Source: Flavisolibacter longurius (GTDB lineage Bacteria; Bacteroidota; Bacteroidia; Chitinophagales; Chitinophagaceae). From it: DNA of 64,000 nt. How positions within the stretch are numbered: position 1 is the first letter of the stretch; every line of letters starts with the position of its first letter. Below, piece after piece: positions 27,130 through 36,644 of the stretch. Position numbers and translations under genes: made by a program. The notes under the pieces were generated by a model. It did not search any database and had not been told where the DNA came from. It saw only the letters and a program-made list of their open reading frames with translations. The DNA lies in the NCBI GenBank assembly GCA_014163555.1, contig JACJGO010000003.1, positions 1 to 64,000 of the forward strand, given 5' to 3'.

Positions 27130-27348
27130 TTATTGTCTTGCCATTTTTTCGCTACCGGTATAAGCGCCTTCTTTCAGCAACCCGATAATCTCTTTCAGGG
27201 ATACGTTCATTTCCCGCATTTGCAGGTAATTGGCATAGTTAATCTGGCTGTTCACCCAGCGCAGGTAGATGGCTTCATTTTCCTGTGCATTTAGTCCGGT
27301 CTCTAGATGAAAACGCTCCGGTGTGAATGGTTCGAAATAGTGAGTCAT
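27130..27348 (-). CDS. Small hypothetical protein upstream of the FRG gene
   Basis: The product has 72 residues from ATG 27348 (MTHYFEPFTPERFHL), chosen over an upstream ATG whose leader looks non-coding. It is mostly helical and soluble, with the stretch ENEAIYLRWVNSQINYANYL. It ends 33 nt before the FRG-domain gene, so the two are probably co-transcribed. I do not recognise the family; an accessory or antidote role for the FRG protein is a guess from position only. Confidence 0.6.
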   Translation of the reverse strand: MTHYFEPFTPERFHLETGLNAQENEAIYLRWVNSQINYANYLQMREMNVSLKEIIGLLKEGAYTGSEKMARQ

Positions 27349-27488
27349 GGATAGGAGGTTTGGTGTCTTATAACGAATATAATGAATCCATGCGACCGCC
27401 AATCTCAACGGTTATCGCTTTCGTCAGAAAAGGGAAAACCACGCTTTGGCCAGCATGTAGTATTTACGGTCAGGCTAATGGTTTGCTC

Positions 27489-28046
27489 TTAAAAAGAAAA
27501 GTTGTAACCCACATTGACGATCGGTCGGTTGCCATAAGGCGAACCGGGTTTTTGCAGCACATCGTACATAACAGAGAAGATGGCAGCACCGCGGCCGGTG
27601 GGAGTAACCATGCCACCACCTACCAGCAGGGATGGAATAATTTCCGTATTGAGCTTGTAGCTTTCTTTTACCGGCTGGTAATAAATTTCTTTGCCGAAAA
27701 TATAGTTGCCTTCGGGTTGTACCTGAATCATAAAACGCTGGGTAGGATAAAACCGGACAAATGTGTTTAATCCGGTGATGCCCTGAACCAGTTTATAATA
27801 ATTGTTTCCGTAAACGTCTTTTTGTTTTTGGCTGGCATACACGAGGTTCAACCCTAGTCCGGCGCCAAGAAACCGGTTAAAGCGATACCCCACTTGCGGG
27901 TTGACGCTGATCAGCGTATAACGACCGATGGCCAGTCCAAAGTTACCGCCACCAAAAAACCGGCTTTCGCCTTCTTCTTTTTCCTCCTGCGCTGAGGCAG
28001 ATAGGCTGATTAAAACAGCCATTAAAATGGCACTCCATTTTTTCAT
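27489..28046 (-). CDS. Small outer membrane beta-barrel protein
   Basis: The product has 185 residues from ATG 28046, where a signal peptide starts (MKKWSAILMAVLISLSASAQ). The mature part alternates hydrophobic and polar residues in strands (FGLAIGRYTLISVNPQVGYR, GAGLGLNLVYA) and ends in an aromatic strand (VNVGYNFSF), as OmpA/OmpW-type small barrels do. Specific function unknown. Confidence 0.75.
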   Translation of the reverse strand: MKKWSAILMAVLISLSASAQEEKEEGESRFFGGGNFGLAIGRYTLISVNPQVGYRFNRFLGAGLGLNLVYASQKQKDVYGNNYYKLVQGITGLNTFVRFYPTQRFMIQVQPEGNYIFGKEIYYQPVKESYKLNTEIIPSLLVGGGMVTPTGRGAAIFSVMYDVLQKPGSPYGNRPIVNVGYNFSF

Positions 28047-28186
28047 AGTGGATTTTTTCTGCGATGTTATGCTTTCTTGTTCAAAATACCCATACCATCG
28101 CCGTGCCATCTTTCAAACACAGACTTTGGCGGTGGCCCAAAAGGCAAGAGAATTCTACCTTTTGTCGTCACAAAAGCAAAACATTT

Positions 28187-29221
28187 TTACTGCCGGAATG
28201 AAGGGCAAAGTGATTGCCGCCTGTTCCCGTTAAAGCTGTCGAAAAGACCTTCTTTAATAAGTGAAAATTCAAAGGCCCCGCGGGAGCCATTGTAGGCACG
28301 CATCGACGAAACGGTAGCGTCGTAAGTAAAGGCAAAGGTGTAGTCCTTCACGCCAATGCCGATCATCGGAATCACCGCTTCGTTGTGCCGATAGTACAAT
28401 CCCCCGATAAGTACATTTTCGCCTTCTCCGGAAAGATTATAATGTGCATTGAGGCCGGCTACCAGTTCGGAAGCGGTTACCTGACGGGAATAATAAATAT
28501 TGGGATTAACAATCCAGGACTCGTTCACCTTAAAGCTACCGTTCAGAAATCCGGTATACCGCAGGGGCACCCGGCTGGCACTTTTATCGCCCTGGTTCAC
28601 AAAAAAAGACTCGTTTGGCCGGTTGATATGCTGGGCCGAAAAGCCGCCGTTGAGATAAACATTGCTATTGGGAAAATAAGCATAGTTCATACCTACATGA
28701 AGGTCCAGGTAGCTGATGTTGGTGCGGTCAAGAATAGCTGATGTTGGGATCTTGCTGTCGAAGAACGTACCGTCAAACTGGTCGGGGAATTTCAGGTTAG
28801 CTGTGTTGATCTGTTTGTTAGCCCAGCCTGCATTAAAGCCCAAGCTCAACAGGCTGGAATAGCCCAGGGTCTGATGATACGCCACCGATCCGAAAACCTT
28901 GGTGGAAGCAAGGTTACCGCTACCGGCTACATCCCGCAAAATCATCCCGCCCAGTCCCAGCCAGCCGTTTTCGGAATTATTGCGCAATAGCTGCACATCA
29001 CCAAAGGCACTCATGGTTTTGTAAGGCACCGACATGACCGACGACCATTGGTTTCGGTAGTTGATGCCCAGGCGGTAATCGCCTTCGGGCATAAAGCCGG
29101 TGTTGGCAGGGTTGGTGTTAATGGGCGAACGGAAAAACTGGGAGAAATGCAGGTCCTGTGCAGGAACGGTAAATGTCACCGTCAGCGCAGCAATCGTTAG
29201 TATGTAATGAATCTTTTTCAC
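28187..29221 (-). CDS. PorP/SprF family type IX secretion system membrane protein
   Basis: The product has 344 residues. The signal peptide is followed by the family opening QDLHFSQFFRSPINTNPANTG and by strand motifs such as YRLGINYRNQWSSV. The PorP/SprF family forms outer-membrane barrels that anchor or help export a partner protein with a CHU_C tail. The partner gene is directly upstream on the same strand (29397-33011), the usual pairing. This is a SprF-type accessory rather than the core PorP, judged by that pairing. Confidence 0.9.
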   Translation of the reverse strand: MKKIHYILTIAALTVTFTVPAQDLHFSQFFRSPINTNPANTGFMPEGDYRLGINYRNQWSSVMSVPYKTMSAFGDVQLLRNNSENGWLGLGGMILRDVAGSGNLASTKVFGSVAYHQTLGYSSLLSLGFNAGWANKQINTANLKFPDQFDGTFFDSKIPTSAILDRTNISYLDLHVGMNYAYFPNSNVYLNGGFSAQHINRPNESFFVNQGDKSASRVPLRYTGFLNGSFKVNESWIVNPNIYYSRQVTASELVAGLNAHYNLSGEGENVLIGGLYYRHNEAVIPMIGIGVKDYTFAFTYDATVSSMRAYNGSRGAFEFSLIKEGLFDSFNGNRRQSLCPSFRQ

Positions 29222-29269
29222 AAAATGAGGTTTGACGGTTTTAAACGATATCCTTTCTCATTTGCAGTT

Positions 29270-29395
29270 GGGGGCCAATCCCGGCCCTCCCACCGGGAAG
29301 GCGTTGATTTACGACGTACCCTTTTATTATTCAGCCGCTCCGCAAAGAAGGTGCTGTTCCCCGTTCACTCCCCCACCGGGGTAGCTGGAAGGGGC
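29270..29395 (-). repeat. GC-rich hairpin element, intergenic copy
   Basis: On the minus strand it starts GCCCCTTCCAGCTACCCCGG, then TGGGGGAGTGA, matching the left end of the insertion in the helicase gene at nearly all positions. It ends with CCTTCCCGGTGGGAGGGCCGG, matching the right end less closely. It fills the gap between the CHU_C gene and its PorP/SprF partner. Confidence 0.7.
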
Positions 29396-29396
29396 T

Positions 29397-32300
29397 TTAT
29401 CGAATCAGCGTTATATCACCTTTCTTCTGGTGCTTTTTACCATCCACAAACTCCACGTCTAACGTATAGGCGTAAACGTCCATTGGCAGCAGCTTCCCTT
29501 TGTACCGGCCATCCCAGCCGATCTTCTTGTCATTGCTTTCAAATACTTTTTCACCCCAACGGGCATAGATCGAAAACTTCAGTTTGGCAATGCCATAGCC
29601 CCGTACAAACACATAACTGTTGATATCGTTGCTCAGGGGTGTAAAGGCCGTTGGAACATCCACCGCCGGTTCTACCTGGGTAGTGACCTGTTTGCAAACC
29701 TGTGCCGGGCACCCCGCAGCATTGTAGGCAATGAGGCAGGCATCATACGTGCCGGTAAGGTTGTACTCGTGCTTCACCGGGCCACGGGACGTTGTCTCCA
29801 GCGAATCGCCATCGCCAAACAACCATTTAAACCGCACCGCATCGCTGCTCGCCAGGTTAGTAAAGGTGATGGGCGTATTGGTGATCGGTGGTTGCGGCGC
29901 CGCCGTAAAATCTGCCGTCGGGTTACCATACACCGTTATGGTGAAGCTGGTAGCATCTGTCAGGTTACAGGTATTAGGGTCGTTCGCTGTCAGGTGTACG
30001 GTATATGTACCCGGCTGTAGGTAAGTATGGGTCGGATTCTGTTCGGTGGAAGCGGTTCCATCACCAAAATCCCAGATAAACTCCGCACCACCCTGAGAAA
30101 TGTTGTCAAATACAGCGGTATAGGGCGCACAGCCAGTGGCTGGAGTCTCAAACGCTGCTTTCACGTTGGCGGCTACCCGTAATGTTTTCACCAGCGTATC
30201 CGGTGAATTACAATATGCAGTATCGCTGATGATCAGTTTTACCAAGTAGGTTCCCGGTGCTGCATAAGTATGAAAAACAGCTTCGGGCCCGGCTTTCACC
30301 AGGGGTGAATTGTCGCCGAAATCCCAAGTAAAAGCTCCGTTTTTAAACGGCAGGCCAGCAGGAGCGATGGAAGTATTGTCAAAGCGATACCGGAAAATAT
30401 CACATGGCGGACTTAGTTTCACCGGGTTGAAATCCAGTCTGGCTTCATTGTCGCCCACACGGATGGAGACATAGGAAGTATCACGGGTAATGCATTTATC
30501 CGGGTCGATAGCAATCATCATGACGCGGTAAGTGCCTACCTGATTGAAGGTATGCTGGATGTTAGGCGTAGTGGTTGTTTCCACCGGGCTGCCATCCATA
30601 AAGTTCCATTCATATTCTTTGGCTTCCTGGATGGTATCGAGAAAGTCAACTGTGAGTGGTACGCAACCCGAGGTTCTGCGGGGTACTCCTTTAACGGACG
30701 AACGAACACTACCCTGCACACCATCCAGGTTAAAGGCAATTTTTACCATGGCCAGATTACAGGCCTGGGTTGGTTTTGAGGTTGACCAAGCACCGGCGGT
30801 TGTGGGAAAGGGAAGATTGTTGCTGCAACTGGCACACATGGCTTGGTAGATAACGCCTCTCCTGTCGAAGCGACTCGTACCGCCATCCACATGGTCGCCG
30901 TACTGACCCCCGTTTTGCCCGAAATAGCTGCCATACAATTGGGCCGTAGCATCCCGCTTCAACACAAAAAAGTAAAAATCATCGCCCATCCCGGTTTGAG
31001 GGTTGATGTCCGGTGACTGCTTCAGGGCATCACCCGTAACCGGTAAACCATTGGCACCGGCGTTGCGGTAATTTGTGCTCGGAATTCTGCCGCCCCAGCC
31101 GGAGATATAAACATTTTCGCAGCGGTCAACCAGGAAGGCTACAGGAGAAATATCCGGTGACGCATCGCCCTTTCCGAACATGGTGGAATACACAAAATTG
31201 GAAAGATCGGGCCGGAGTTTGGAAATAAACTGCTTGCCGTTTGGCTGGTTCCATACGGCATTTATCGCCTGCCAGTTGCCGGTTGTTTGGCCCATTACAT
31301 AGGGAAAACCATTGGCGTCAAACTGAACACCGTAAACCTGGTCATCCCCTGCAGTGCCGATATAAGAAGTTTTTACAACCGTGGAGCCGTTTGGTGTTAC
31401 AATGGTTACAAAGCCATCAATGCCACCAAAATTGCTTGATCCGAGGGAGCCGGCACGGGTGCCGTTCAGCAGGTTTGTGCTTTCGGTGCCCCCGGCTACA
31501 TACACATTGCCGTCTATCGGATTAATGGCCAGCACATAGGCAGCATCATTGGCACTTCCTCCAATAAAGGAGCCAAACAGGTAGGTAGAAAGATTTGGGT
31601 CAAATTTCAGTAAAACGCCATCCTGGCCACCACCGCCTGTTGGCTGGAAAGGGTTGCGTAAGGGGAAAAGCTCATCACCAGTGCTGGAGACAGATTGTGT
31701 GCAGGAAGCCACATAGATATTTCCGGTGGCATCCAGGATCACTTCACTGCGGCCATCATCACCATAGTTTTGTTGCAGGGAGTTGCTGGATCGTGATGTA
31801 CTGATATTAACGCCGTCGTCTTTTTTTCCGCCAATACGTACCGAACCAATTAGGGCAGTACCCATTGCATTAAGTTTGGTGATCACAATGTCAAAGTCGC
31901 TGCCACCGTTTGCCGGGCCTATATAACCCAAGGGGCCCTGAACCGGATAGGTTGATCCACCGGCCCGTGGCGAATTGCTACGGCCCGCAATGACAAGGTT
32001 GCCCTGGTTATCCACCACAAGGCTGTGCGGCTGATCCTGGCCAGACCCTCCAATGTAGGTAGCATATACGCGGTTGGTGCCATCAGGCGTCAGCTTAATG
32101 ATGGACATGTCCCACTCACCACCGTTCATGGATTGCTGGAAGGCACCCGGGCTGACAGGGAAACCTTGTGCCCAGGTAATGCCGCCGCCAAACATAGCGC
32201 CATCAGGTCCGTAGGTGGCGGTAAAGCCCCAGTTGTCCGCAGTACTTCCGCTGAATGAACAGAAAACAAGATTCGGGTCGATGACCAGCGTGGTTTTTGG

Positions 32301-33011
32301 ATTAAAGGTTTTAATGTCGAACGTAACAATATTGCCTTTGTTAACCACATACTTTGTTTGTACGTTCACCCGACCTTTCTCGTTGTACTGGTAGGTGTAC
32401 GGATCAGTTTCCCGAAGTTCGCCTACCGATGTTTTGATCAGAAGCTCTTTGTTTTTGACCTCGAGGCCATCGGCGCCTTCATATTTCAATGCAATTCTGG
32501 AAGGGTCGCCGCCCGGATGAACAATCAGGTCATATTTTACCGAGCCGCCGCCGGAGTAATAGCGTACATCAATGTTGGGATAAATATTCTTTACGGTAAT
32601 TCCCTGGTAGATTTTGCAATTGGCTCCCCATTTGGACGGATCGCTGCCGATAAAATAGTTGTTGTAGGTTGGTAATGGTTTATCGGCGATGATTTGCGGC
32701 GAGGGATTGCCACCCAGAAACTTTACTTGAAAGGCATGGGAGCGAAGGATTTGTCCCTGGGGAATCCTTGCTTTTGCATCGGCTCCATGGCCATGCATTG
32801 CTTCGGTGATTTTACCCCAGTCTTCGGGACTGTGCTGAATAACAGTAAATCCGCCTTCTTCAATAAAAAAGGCACCGGCATCTACCTTGCCCATGTATTT
32901 TACGCGGCTGTCCCACTGTCCCCGGTTTTCAACAAATTCAATGGTTTGTGCAAACAAGGAAAGGGTAAACAGACAGGCGATTACAAAGAGTATGGAAAGC
33001 TTGTATGTCAA
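29397..33011 (-). CDS. Large T9SS-exported protein with SBBP-like region, PKD domains and CHU_C tail
   Basis: The product has 1,204 residues. After the signal peptide comes the N-terminal module EFVENRGQWDSRVKYMGKVD. A beta-propeller-like region with SBBP-type repeats follows (about 230-780, motifs GGSGQDQPHSLVVDNQGNLV, IGGSANDAAYVLAIN). At least four PKD domains follow (about 795-1130, cores such as FIWDFGDGTA and FKWLFGDGDS). The C-terminal 80 residues are a gliding-type CHU_C domain (VPTAFTPLSNDINSYVFVRG, YARWGEKVFES), the type B signal for T9SS export. It probably forms a surface adhesin or filament anchored by the PorP/SprF partner downstream. Confidence 0.9.
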   Translation of the reverse strand: MTYKLSILFVIACLFTLSLFAQTIEFVENRGQWDSRVKYMGKVDAGAFFIEEGGFTVIQHSPEDWGKITEAMHGHGADAKARIPQGQILRSHAFQVKFLGGNPSPQIIADKPLPTYNNYFIGSDPSKWGANCKIYQGITVKNIYPNIDVRYYSGGGSVKYDLIVHPGGDPSRIALKYEGADGLEVKNKELLIKTSVGELRETDPYTYQYNEKGRVNVQTKYVVNKGNIVTFDIKTFNPKTTLVIDPNLVFCSFSGSTADNWGFTATYGPDGAMFGGGITWAQGFPVSPGAFQQSMNGGEWDMSIIKLTPDGTNRVYATYIGGSGQDQPHSLVVDNQGNLVIAGRSNSPRAGGSTYPVQGPLGYIGPANGGSDFDIVITKLNAMGTALIGSVRIGGKKDDGVNISTSRSSNSLQQNYGDDGRSEVILDATGNIYVASCTQSVSSTGDELFPLRNPFQPTGGGGQDGVLLKFDPNLSTYLFGSFIGGSANDAAYVLAINPIDGNVYVAGGTESTNLLNGTRAGSLGSSNFGGIDGFVTIVTPNGSTVVKTSYIGTAGDDQVYGVQFDANGFPYVMGQTTGNWQAINAVWNQPNGKQFISKLRPDLSNFVYSTMFGKGDASPDISPVAFLVDRCENVYISGWGGRIPSTNYRNAGANGLPVTGDALKQSPDINPQTGMGDDFYFFVLKRDATAQLYGSYFGQNGGQYGDHVDGGTSRFDRRGVIYQAMCASCSNNLPFPTTAGAWSTSKPTQACNLAMVKIAFNLDGVQGSVRSSVKGVPRRTSGCVPLTVDFLDTIQEAKEYEWNFMDGSPVETTTTPNIQHTFNQVGTYRVMMIAIDPDKCITRDTSYVSIRVGDNEARLDFNPVKLSPPCDIFRYRFDNTSIAPAGLPFKNGAFTWDFGDNSPLVKAGPEAVFHTYAAPGTYLVKLIISDTAYCNSPDTLVKTLRVAANVKAAFETPATGCAPYTAVFDNISQGGAEFIWDFGDGTASTEQNPTHTYLQPGTYTVHLTANDPNTCNLTDATSFTITVYGNPTADFTAAPQPPITNTPITFTNLASSDAVRFKWLFGDGDSLETTSRGPVKHEYNLTGTYDACLIAYNAAGCPAQVCKQVTTQVEPAVDVPTAFTPLSNDINSYVFVRGYGIAKLKFSIYARWGEKVFESNDKKIGWDGRYKGKLLPMDVYAYTLDVEFVDGKKHQKKGDITLIR

Positions 33012-33063
33012 TTGTTTTTGAAGTTAACTATAAAATAGGATAAATTATTGCTTCAACAACCTG

Positions 33064-35208
33064 TTAAGATATTTTGCTCCAGGGCGTTTTTCCTTTTTGA
33101 GCCAGCAGATACTGTTTGATGGGGGCGTTCTCGGGGAAGGTTAGTTCCGGGTCTTTCTCTACCATTTCTTCCGCCCACTTCTTTGCAGCATCCAGTATTG
33201 GTTTATCCTGCACAATGTTTGCCAGCCGGAAATTCAGTACACCGCTTTGTCTTGTTCCTTCAATATCCCCGGGCCCGCGGAGCTCTAAATCTTTTTCTGC
33301 AATTTCAAAACCATTGTTGGTGCTTACCATGGTTTTAATCCGTTCCCTTGCCTCGTTTCCCAGCTCTGTTCCTGTCATCAGGATACAATAACTTTTTTCC
33401 GCGCCACGGCCTACGCGGCCGCGTAACTGGTGCAACTGGGATAGTCCAAATTTTTCCGCACTTTCAATTACCATTACCGAAGCGTTGGGAACATCCACAC
33501 CTACTTCAATAACAGTTGTTCCCACCAAAAGTTGGGTGTCCTTGTTTTTAAAGCGCAGCATGTTGGTTTCTTTCTGTTCCCATGTCTGGCGGCCGTGCAC
33601 CATGCTGATCCAGTATTTGGGTTCGGGAAAAAAGGCTTTGATGTTTTCGTATCCTGTCATCAGGTTTTCATAATCCATCTTGGCGCTTTCTTCAATCAGG
33701 GGGAAAACAAAATAAGCCTGTCGTCCCAGCTCAATTTCACTCCGCACAAACTCCAGTACTTTCATGCGCTGCGTTTCATAACGGTGCACAGTGGTTATGG
33801 GCTGCCGGCCCGGTGGCAGTTCGTCCATCACGCTGTAATCCAGGTCGCCGTAGGCTGTCATGGCCAGGGTTCGCGGAATGGGTGTAGCGGTCATCACCAG
33901 AATATGCGGAGGGATAGATGCTTTTTTCCAGAGTCTTGCCCGCTGCTCCACACCAAAGCGGTGCTGCTCATCTACAATGGCCAGCCCCAGGTTTTTAAAC
34001 TGAACGGTTTCCTCAATCAGGGCATGGGTGCCAATGACAATCTGGATAAGACCTTCGGTCAGTCCTAGCTGGATCTGTTTTCGTTCTTTGGCCGGCGTGG
34101 AACCGGTAAGCAGCTTGGCCGTTACCGGTAGTCCTTCCAGCAAACGGCTGATGCCGGCAAAATGCTGCTGCGAAAGAATCTCGGTTGGCGCCATCAAACA
34201 GCACTGAAAACCGTTGTCGATGGCAATGAGCATGGAAAGCAGGGCTACTATGGTTTTGCCGCTACCCACATCGCCTTGCAAAAGGCGGTTCATCTGGTGG
34301 CCGGCTGCGGTATCGGTCCTGATTTCCTTCAATACCCGTTTTTGCGCACCGGTAAGCTGAAAGGGAAGGTGGTGGTTGTAAAAGTCGTTGAACAGGTCAC
34401 CTACCTTCTGAAATACGACACCACGGGACCTCCGATGGCGTTCGATCCGCACGATGGCCAGGCGTACCTGCGAAACAAACAATTCTTCAAACTTCAGGCG
34501 CCGAACGGCTTGTTCGTGCATGGCCGCGGAAGAGGGAAAATGTATTTGGCGAAGGGCTTCGGCCCTTGAAATAAGCTTGAGTTTTTCCAGCAAATAGCTA
34601 GGCAGGTTTTCCTCGATTTCCCTTTCAGGAATCAGCGAAAAAAGTGTAGCAGTGAGTTTGCCGATTTGCCGACCCCCCAATCCCTTGGCCTTGAGCTTTT
34701 CAGTGGTGGGATAAACCGGTTCAAGGTAGCTTTTCACGGCGGCTGATGGATTGGTCACCAGTTCCAGCTCCGGGTGAACAATCTGTGCCTTGTCCATAAA
34801 AAACGAAATCTTGCCAAAGGCGTTGTACACCTCATCGGGCTTCAGCATCCGCTCCACCCAGGCCAGTCCTTTAAACCAGGTGAGTTCAATCACGCCGGTA
34901 TCGTCTTTCAGATAAGCCATGAGGCGTTTGGCACTACCGGCTCCCACGGTCTCGTGGTACCAAAGTTTCCCTTGCACCTGCGCATAGTCGGTCATGCTGG
35001 TGAGGTCTTCAATTTTGGTAATCGAGGTTTTATCAATATGCCGGTAAGGAAAGAGGTATAACAGGTCCTGGTAGGTAAATACACCGAGTTCTTTTTTCAA
35101 CAGGTCGGCACGCAGAGGGCCAACCCCTTTCAGGTATTCGATAGGCTGGGATAGTATGGAGGCAAGGTTGGTGATAGGGTTGGTTGTTTGGAACAAATAT
35201 AAAGGCAA
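33064..35208 (-). CDS. recG: ATP-dependent DNA helicase RecG
   Basis: The product has 714 residues, normal for RecG. The wedge domain opens with IEYLKGVGPLRADLLKKEL and an OB-fold follows. The helicase core shows RLLQGDVGSGKT (Walker A), MAPTEILSQQH, VDEQHRFGVEQR (the DEQH box typical of RecG), MTATPIPRTLAMT, TTVIEVGVDVPNASVM and QLRGRVGRG. It drives fork regression and branch migration in recombination and repair. It stops 52 nt before the CHU_C gene on the same strand. Confidence 0.96.
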   Translation of the reverse strand: MPLYLFQTTNPITNLASILSQPIEYLKGVGPLRADLLKKELGVFTYQDLLYLFPYRHIDKTSITKIEDLTSMTDYAQVQGKLWYHETVGAGSAKRLMAYLKDDTGVIELTWFKGLAWVERMLKPDEVYNAFGKISFFMDKAQIVHPELELVTNPSAAVKSYLEPVYPTTEKLKAKGLGGRQIGKLTATLFSLIPEREIEENLPSYLLEKLKLISRAEALRQIHFPSSAAMHEQAVRRLKFEELFVSQVRLAIVRIERHRRSRGVVFQKVGDLFNDFYNHHLPFQLTGAQKRVLKEIRTDTAAGHQMNRLLQGDVGSGKTIVALLSMLIAIDNGFQCCLMAPTEILSQQHFAGISRLLEGLPVTAKLLTGSTPAKERKQIQLGLTEGLIQIVIGTHALIEETVQFKNLGLAIVDEQHRFGVEQRARLWKKASIPPHILVMTATPIPRTLAMTAYGDLDYSVMDELPPGRQPITTVHRYETQRMKVLEFVRSEIELGRQAYFVFPLIEESAKMDYENLMTGYENIKAFFPEPKYWISMVHGRQTWEQKETNMLRFKNKDTQLLVGTTVIEVGVDVPNASVMVIESAEKFGLSQLHQLRGRVGRGAEKSYCILMTGTELGNEARERIKTMVSTNNGFEIAEKDLELRGPGDIEGTRQSGVLNFRLANIVQDKPILDAAKKWAEEMVEKDPELTFPENAPIKQYLLAQKGKTPWSKIS

Positions 35209-35360
35209 AGCAGTTGCTGCTGAAGACGCAAAAGAGGGAATAGAAGACTGGAAAGTTTCGGCTTTTAAATAACGTAATCTTGTTCAGACATTTCTCGGAT
35301 GAATAAGCGCCGGTTCAGCCAGAGAACCTGTATATTTTATCTCCAAAGCATCGGAAATAA

Positions 35361-35391
35361 AAAAAAGCGAAGGAAGGCCCCTCGCTTTTTT
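35361..35391 (-). terminator. Terminator after porV (bidirectional form)
   Basis: The stem AAAAAAGCGA (35361-35370) pairs with TCGCTTTTTT (35382-35391). Read on the minus strand it lies 24 nt after the porV stop and ends in T's. Confidence 0.8.
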
Positions 35392-35414
35392 GGTATGTAG
35401 TATTTCAAGGAAAT

Positions 35415-36575
35415 TTATTGCGAATCACCTCCGCCTTCACCGGTAAGGTCAAACACCAGAGAAAAACGCAGCGTATTGGCAAGCGGGTTTTGGTTGATAC
35501 CCGAACCTGTTGGAATCAGGTAGGAGAAATTCAAACCAAACACATTGTACTTTACACCCACACCAGTTGTAAAATACCGGCGGTTGCCTTTGGTTTTGTT
35601 CTCGTAAAAATAACCGGCACGCAGGGCAAACTGGTTGGCATATACGTATTCGGCACCGGCGGAAATCTGAAATTCTTTCAGTTCTTCGCTAAAGCCGTCG
35701 GGGGCATCTCCGAATGAAGAAAACCAGGAGCTCACCACGCTTTTCTGACGGTAGGCAACCAGTCCGGCCGAATCACCAACAGCAGGCGGTGTGGGTACCA
35801 GCAGTTTGTTTATATCGATTCCAAACATCACCCGGTTGCTTTCATCCAGCACACTGGTATAAGTAGTACCAATGCCCAAATTTGCTGGAATAAAATCCCG
35901 CTGATCAGCATTGTCGGTATAAGAAATTTTGCCACCGAGGTTAGTCAATGCTGCGCCAAAGGCCCAGCCCTGTCCCACTTCATTGTGTGCATTGTGATAA
36001 ATGCCAATGTCACCGGCAACTGTAGTACCAGCCTTGTAGGTATTGCCACCCACGGTACCGCCGGCTAGGTTCGAATAGATATATTTCAGACCTACACCAA
36101 AGCCGGTGCGTTCACCGAGCCTGCGGGAATAACCAACGTCTATCCCGAACTCACGAGGGTTAAAACTTTGCAGTGGGTTGCCGAAATTGTCGGTAAATTG
36201 GATAGAGCCCAAGCTGAAATACCGCAGTGAAGCCGAAATGGCCTGGTTTTCATCCAATTTATGGTAGCCCGCCATAGACGCCAAATAAACATCATTCACC
36301 AATCGCTTCAGCCATGGTGTGTAGGTCAGGTTCAGTCCTGTGCGCAATTCATTAAAAGGAACTTTTCCTAGGTTAAAATAAGGCGAGCTGGCATCCGGCG
36401 TTGTGGCAATGGCCAAGTCGCCCATACCACCGGCACGGGCATCAGGAGAGATCCGAAGGAACGGAACCGCTGTTGTTACCACGTTGATAGGTTGGGCCGT
36501 TTGTGCCTTTGCACCAAGGATCCCATACACCATGAACAACGTAACAGTAGCAAATCGAAAAGCAGTTGATTTCAT
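35415..36575 (-). CDS. porV: Type IX secretion system outer membrane protein PorV
   Basis: The product has 386 residues. The signal peptide is followed by the PorV hallmark TTAVPFLRISPDARAGGMGD and ASSPYFNLGK. The remainder is a 14-strand FadL-like barrel pattern ending LRFSLVFDL. PorV picks up cargo from the translocon and hands it to the PorU sortase at the cell surface. It lies 69 nt after porU on the same strand and shares its terminator, a conserved pairing. Confidence 0.95.
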   Translation of the reverse strand: MKSTAFRFATVTLFMVYGILGAKAQTAQPINVVTTAVPFLRISPDARAGGMGDLAIATTPDASSPYFNLGKVPFNELRTGLNLTYTPWLKRLVNDVYLASMAGYHKLDENQAISASLRYFSLGSIQFTDNFGNPLQSFNPREFGIDVGYSRRLGERTGFGVGLKYIYSNLAGGTVGGNTYKAGTTVAGDIGIYHNAHNEVGQGWAFGAALTNLGGKISYTDNADQRDFIPANLGIGTTYTSVLDESNRVMFGIDINKLLVPTPPAVGDSAGLVAYRQKSVVSSWFSSFGDAPDGFSEELKEFQISAGAEYVYANQFALRAGYFYENKTKGNRRYFTTGVGVKYNVFGLNFSYLIPTGSGINQNPLANTLRFSLVFDLTGEGGGDSQ

Positions 36576-36644
36576 AGTTTGTTTTTAAAAAGTGCGTGAA
36601 AATAGAGAGTTTTTGCGTGTAATTATAATTTTGGGACTGTACTA

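Noticed and set aside
26239-28109. A larger phage-defence island around the FRG gene
   Set aside because: The flanking genes are outer-membrane and lipid A genes; no nuclease, methylase or helicase of a known defence system is adjacent.
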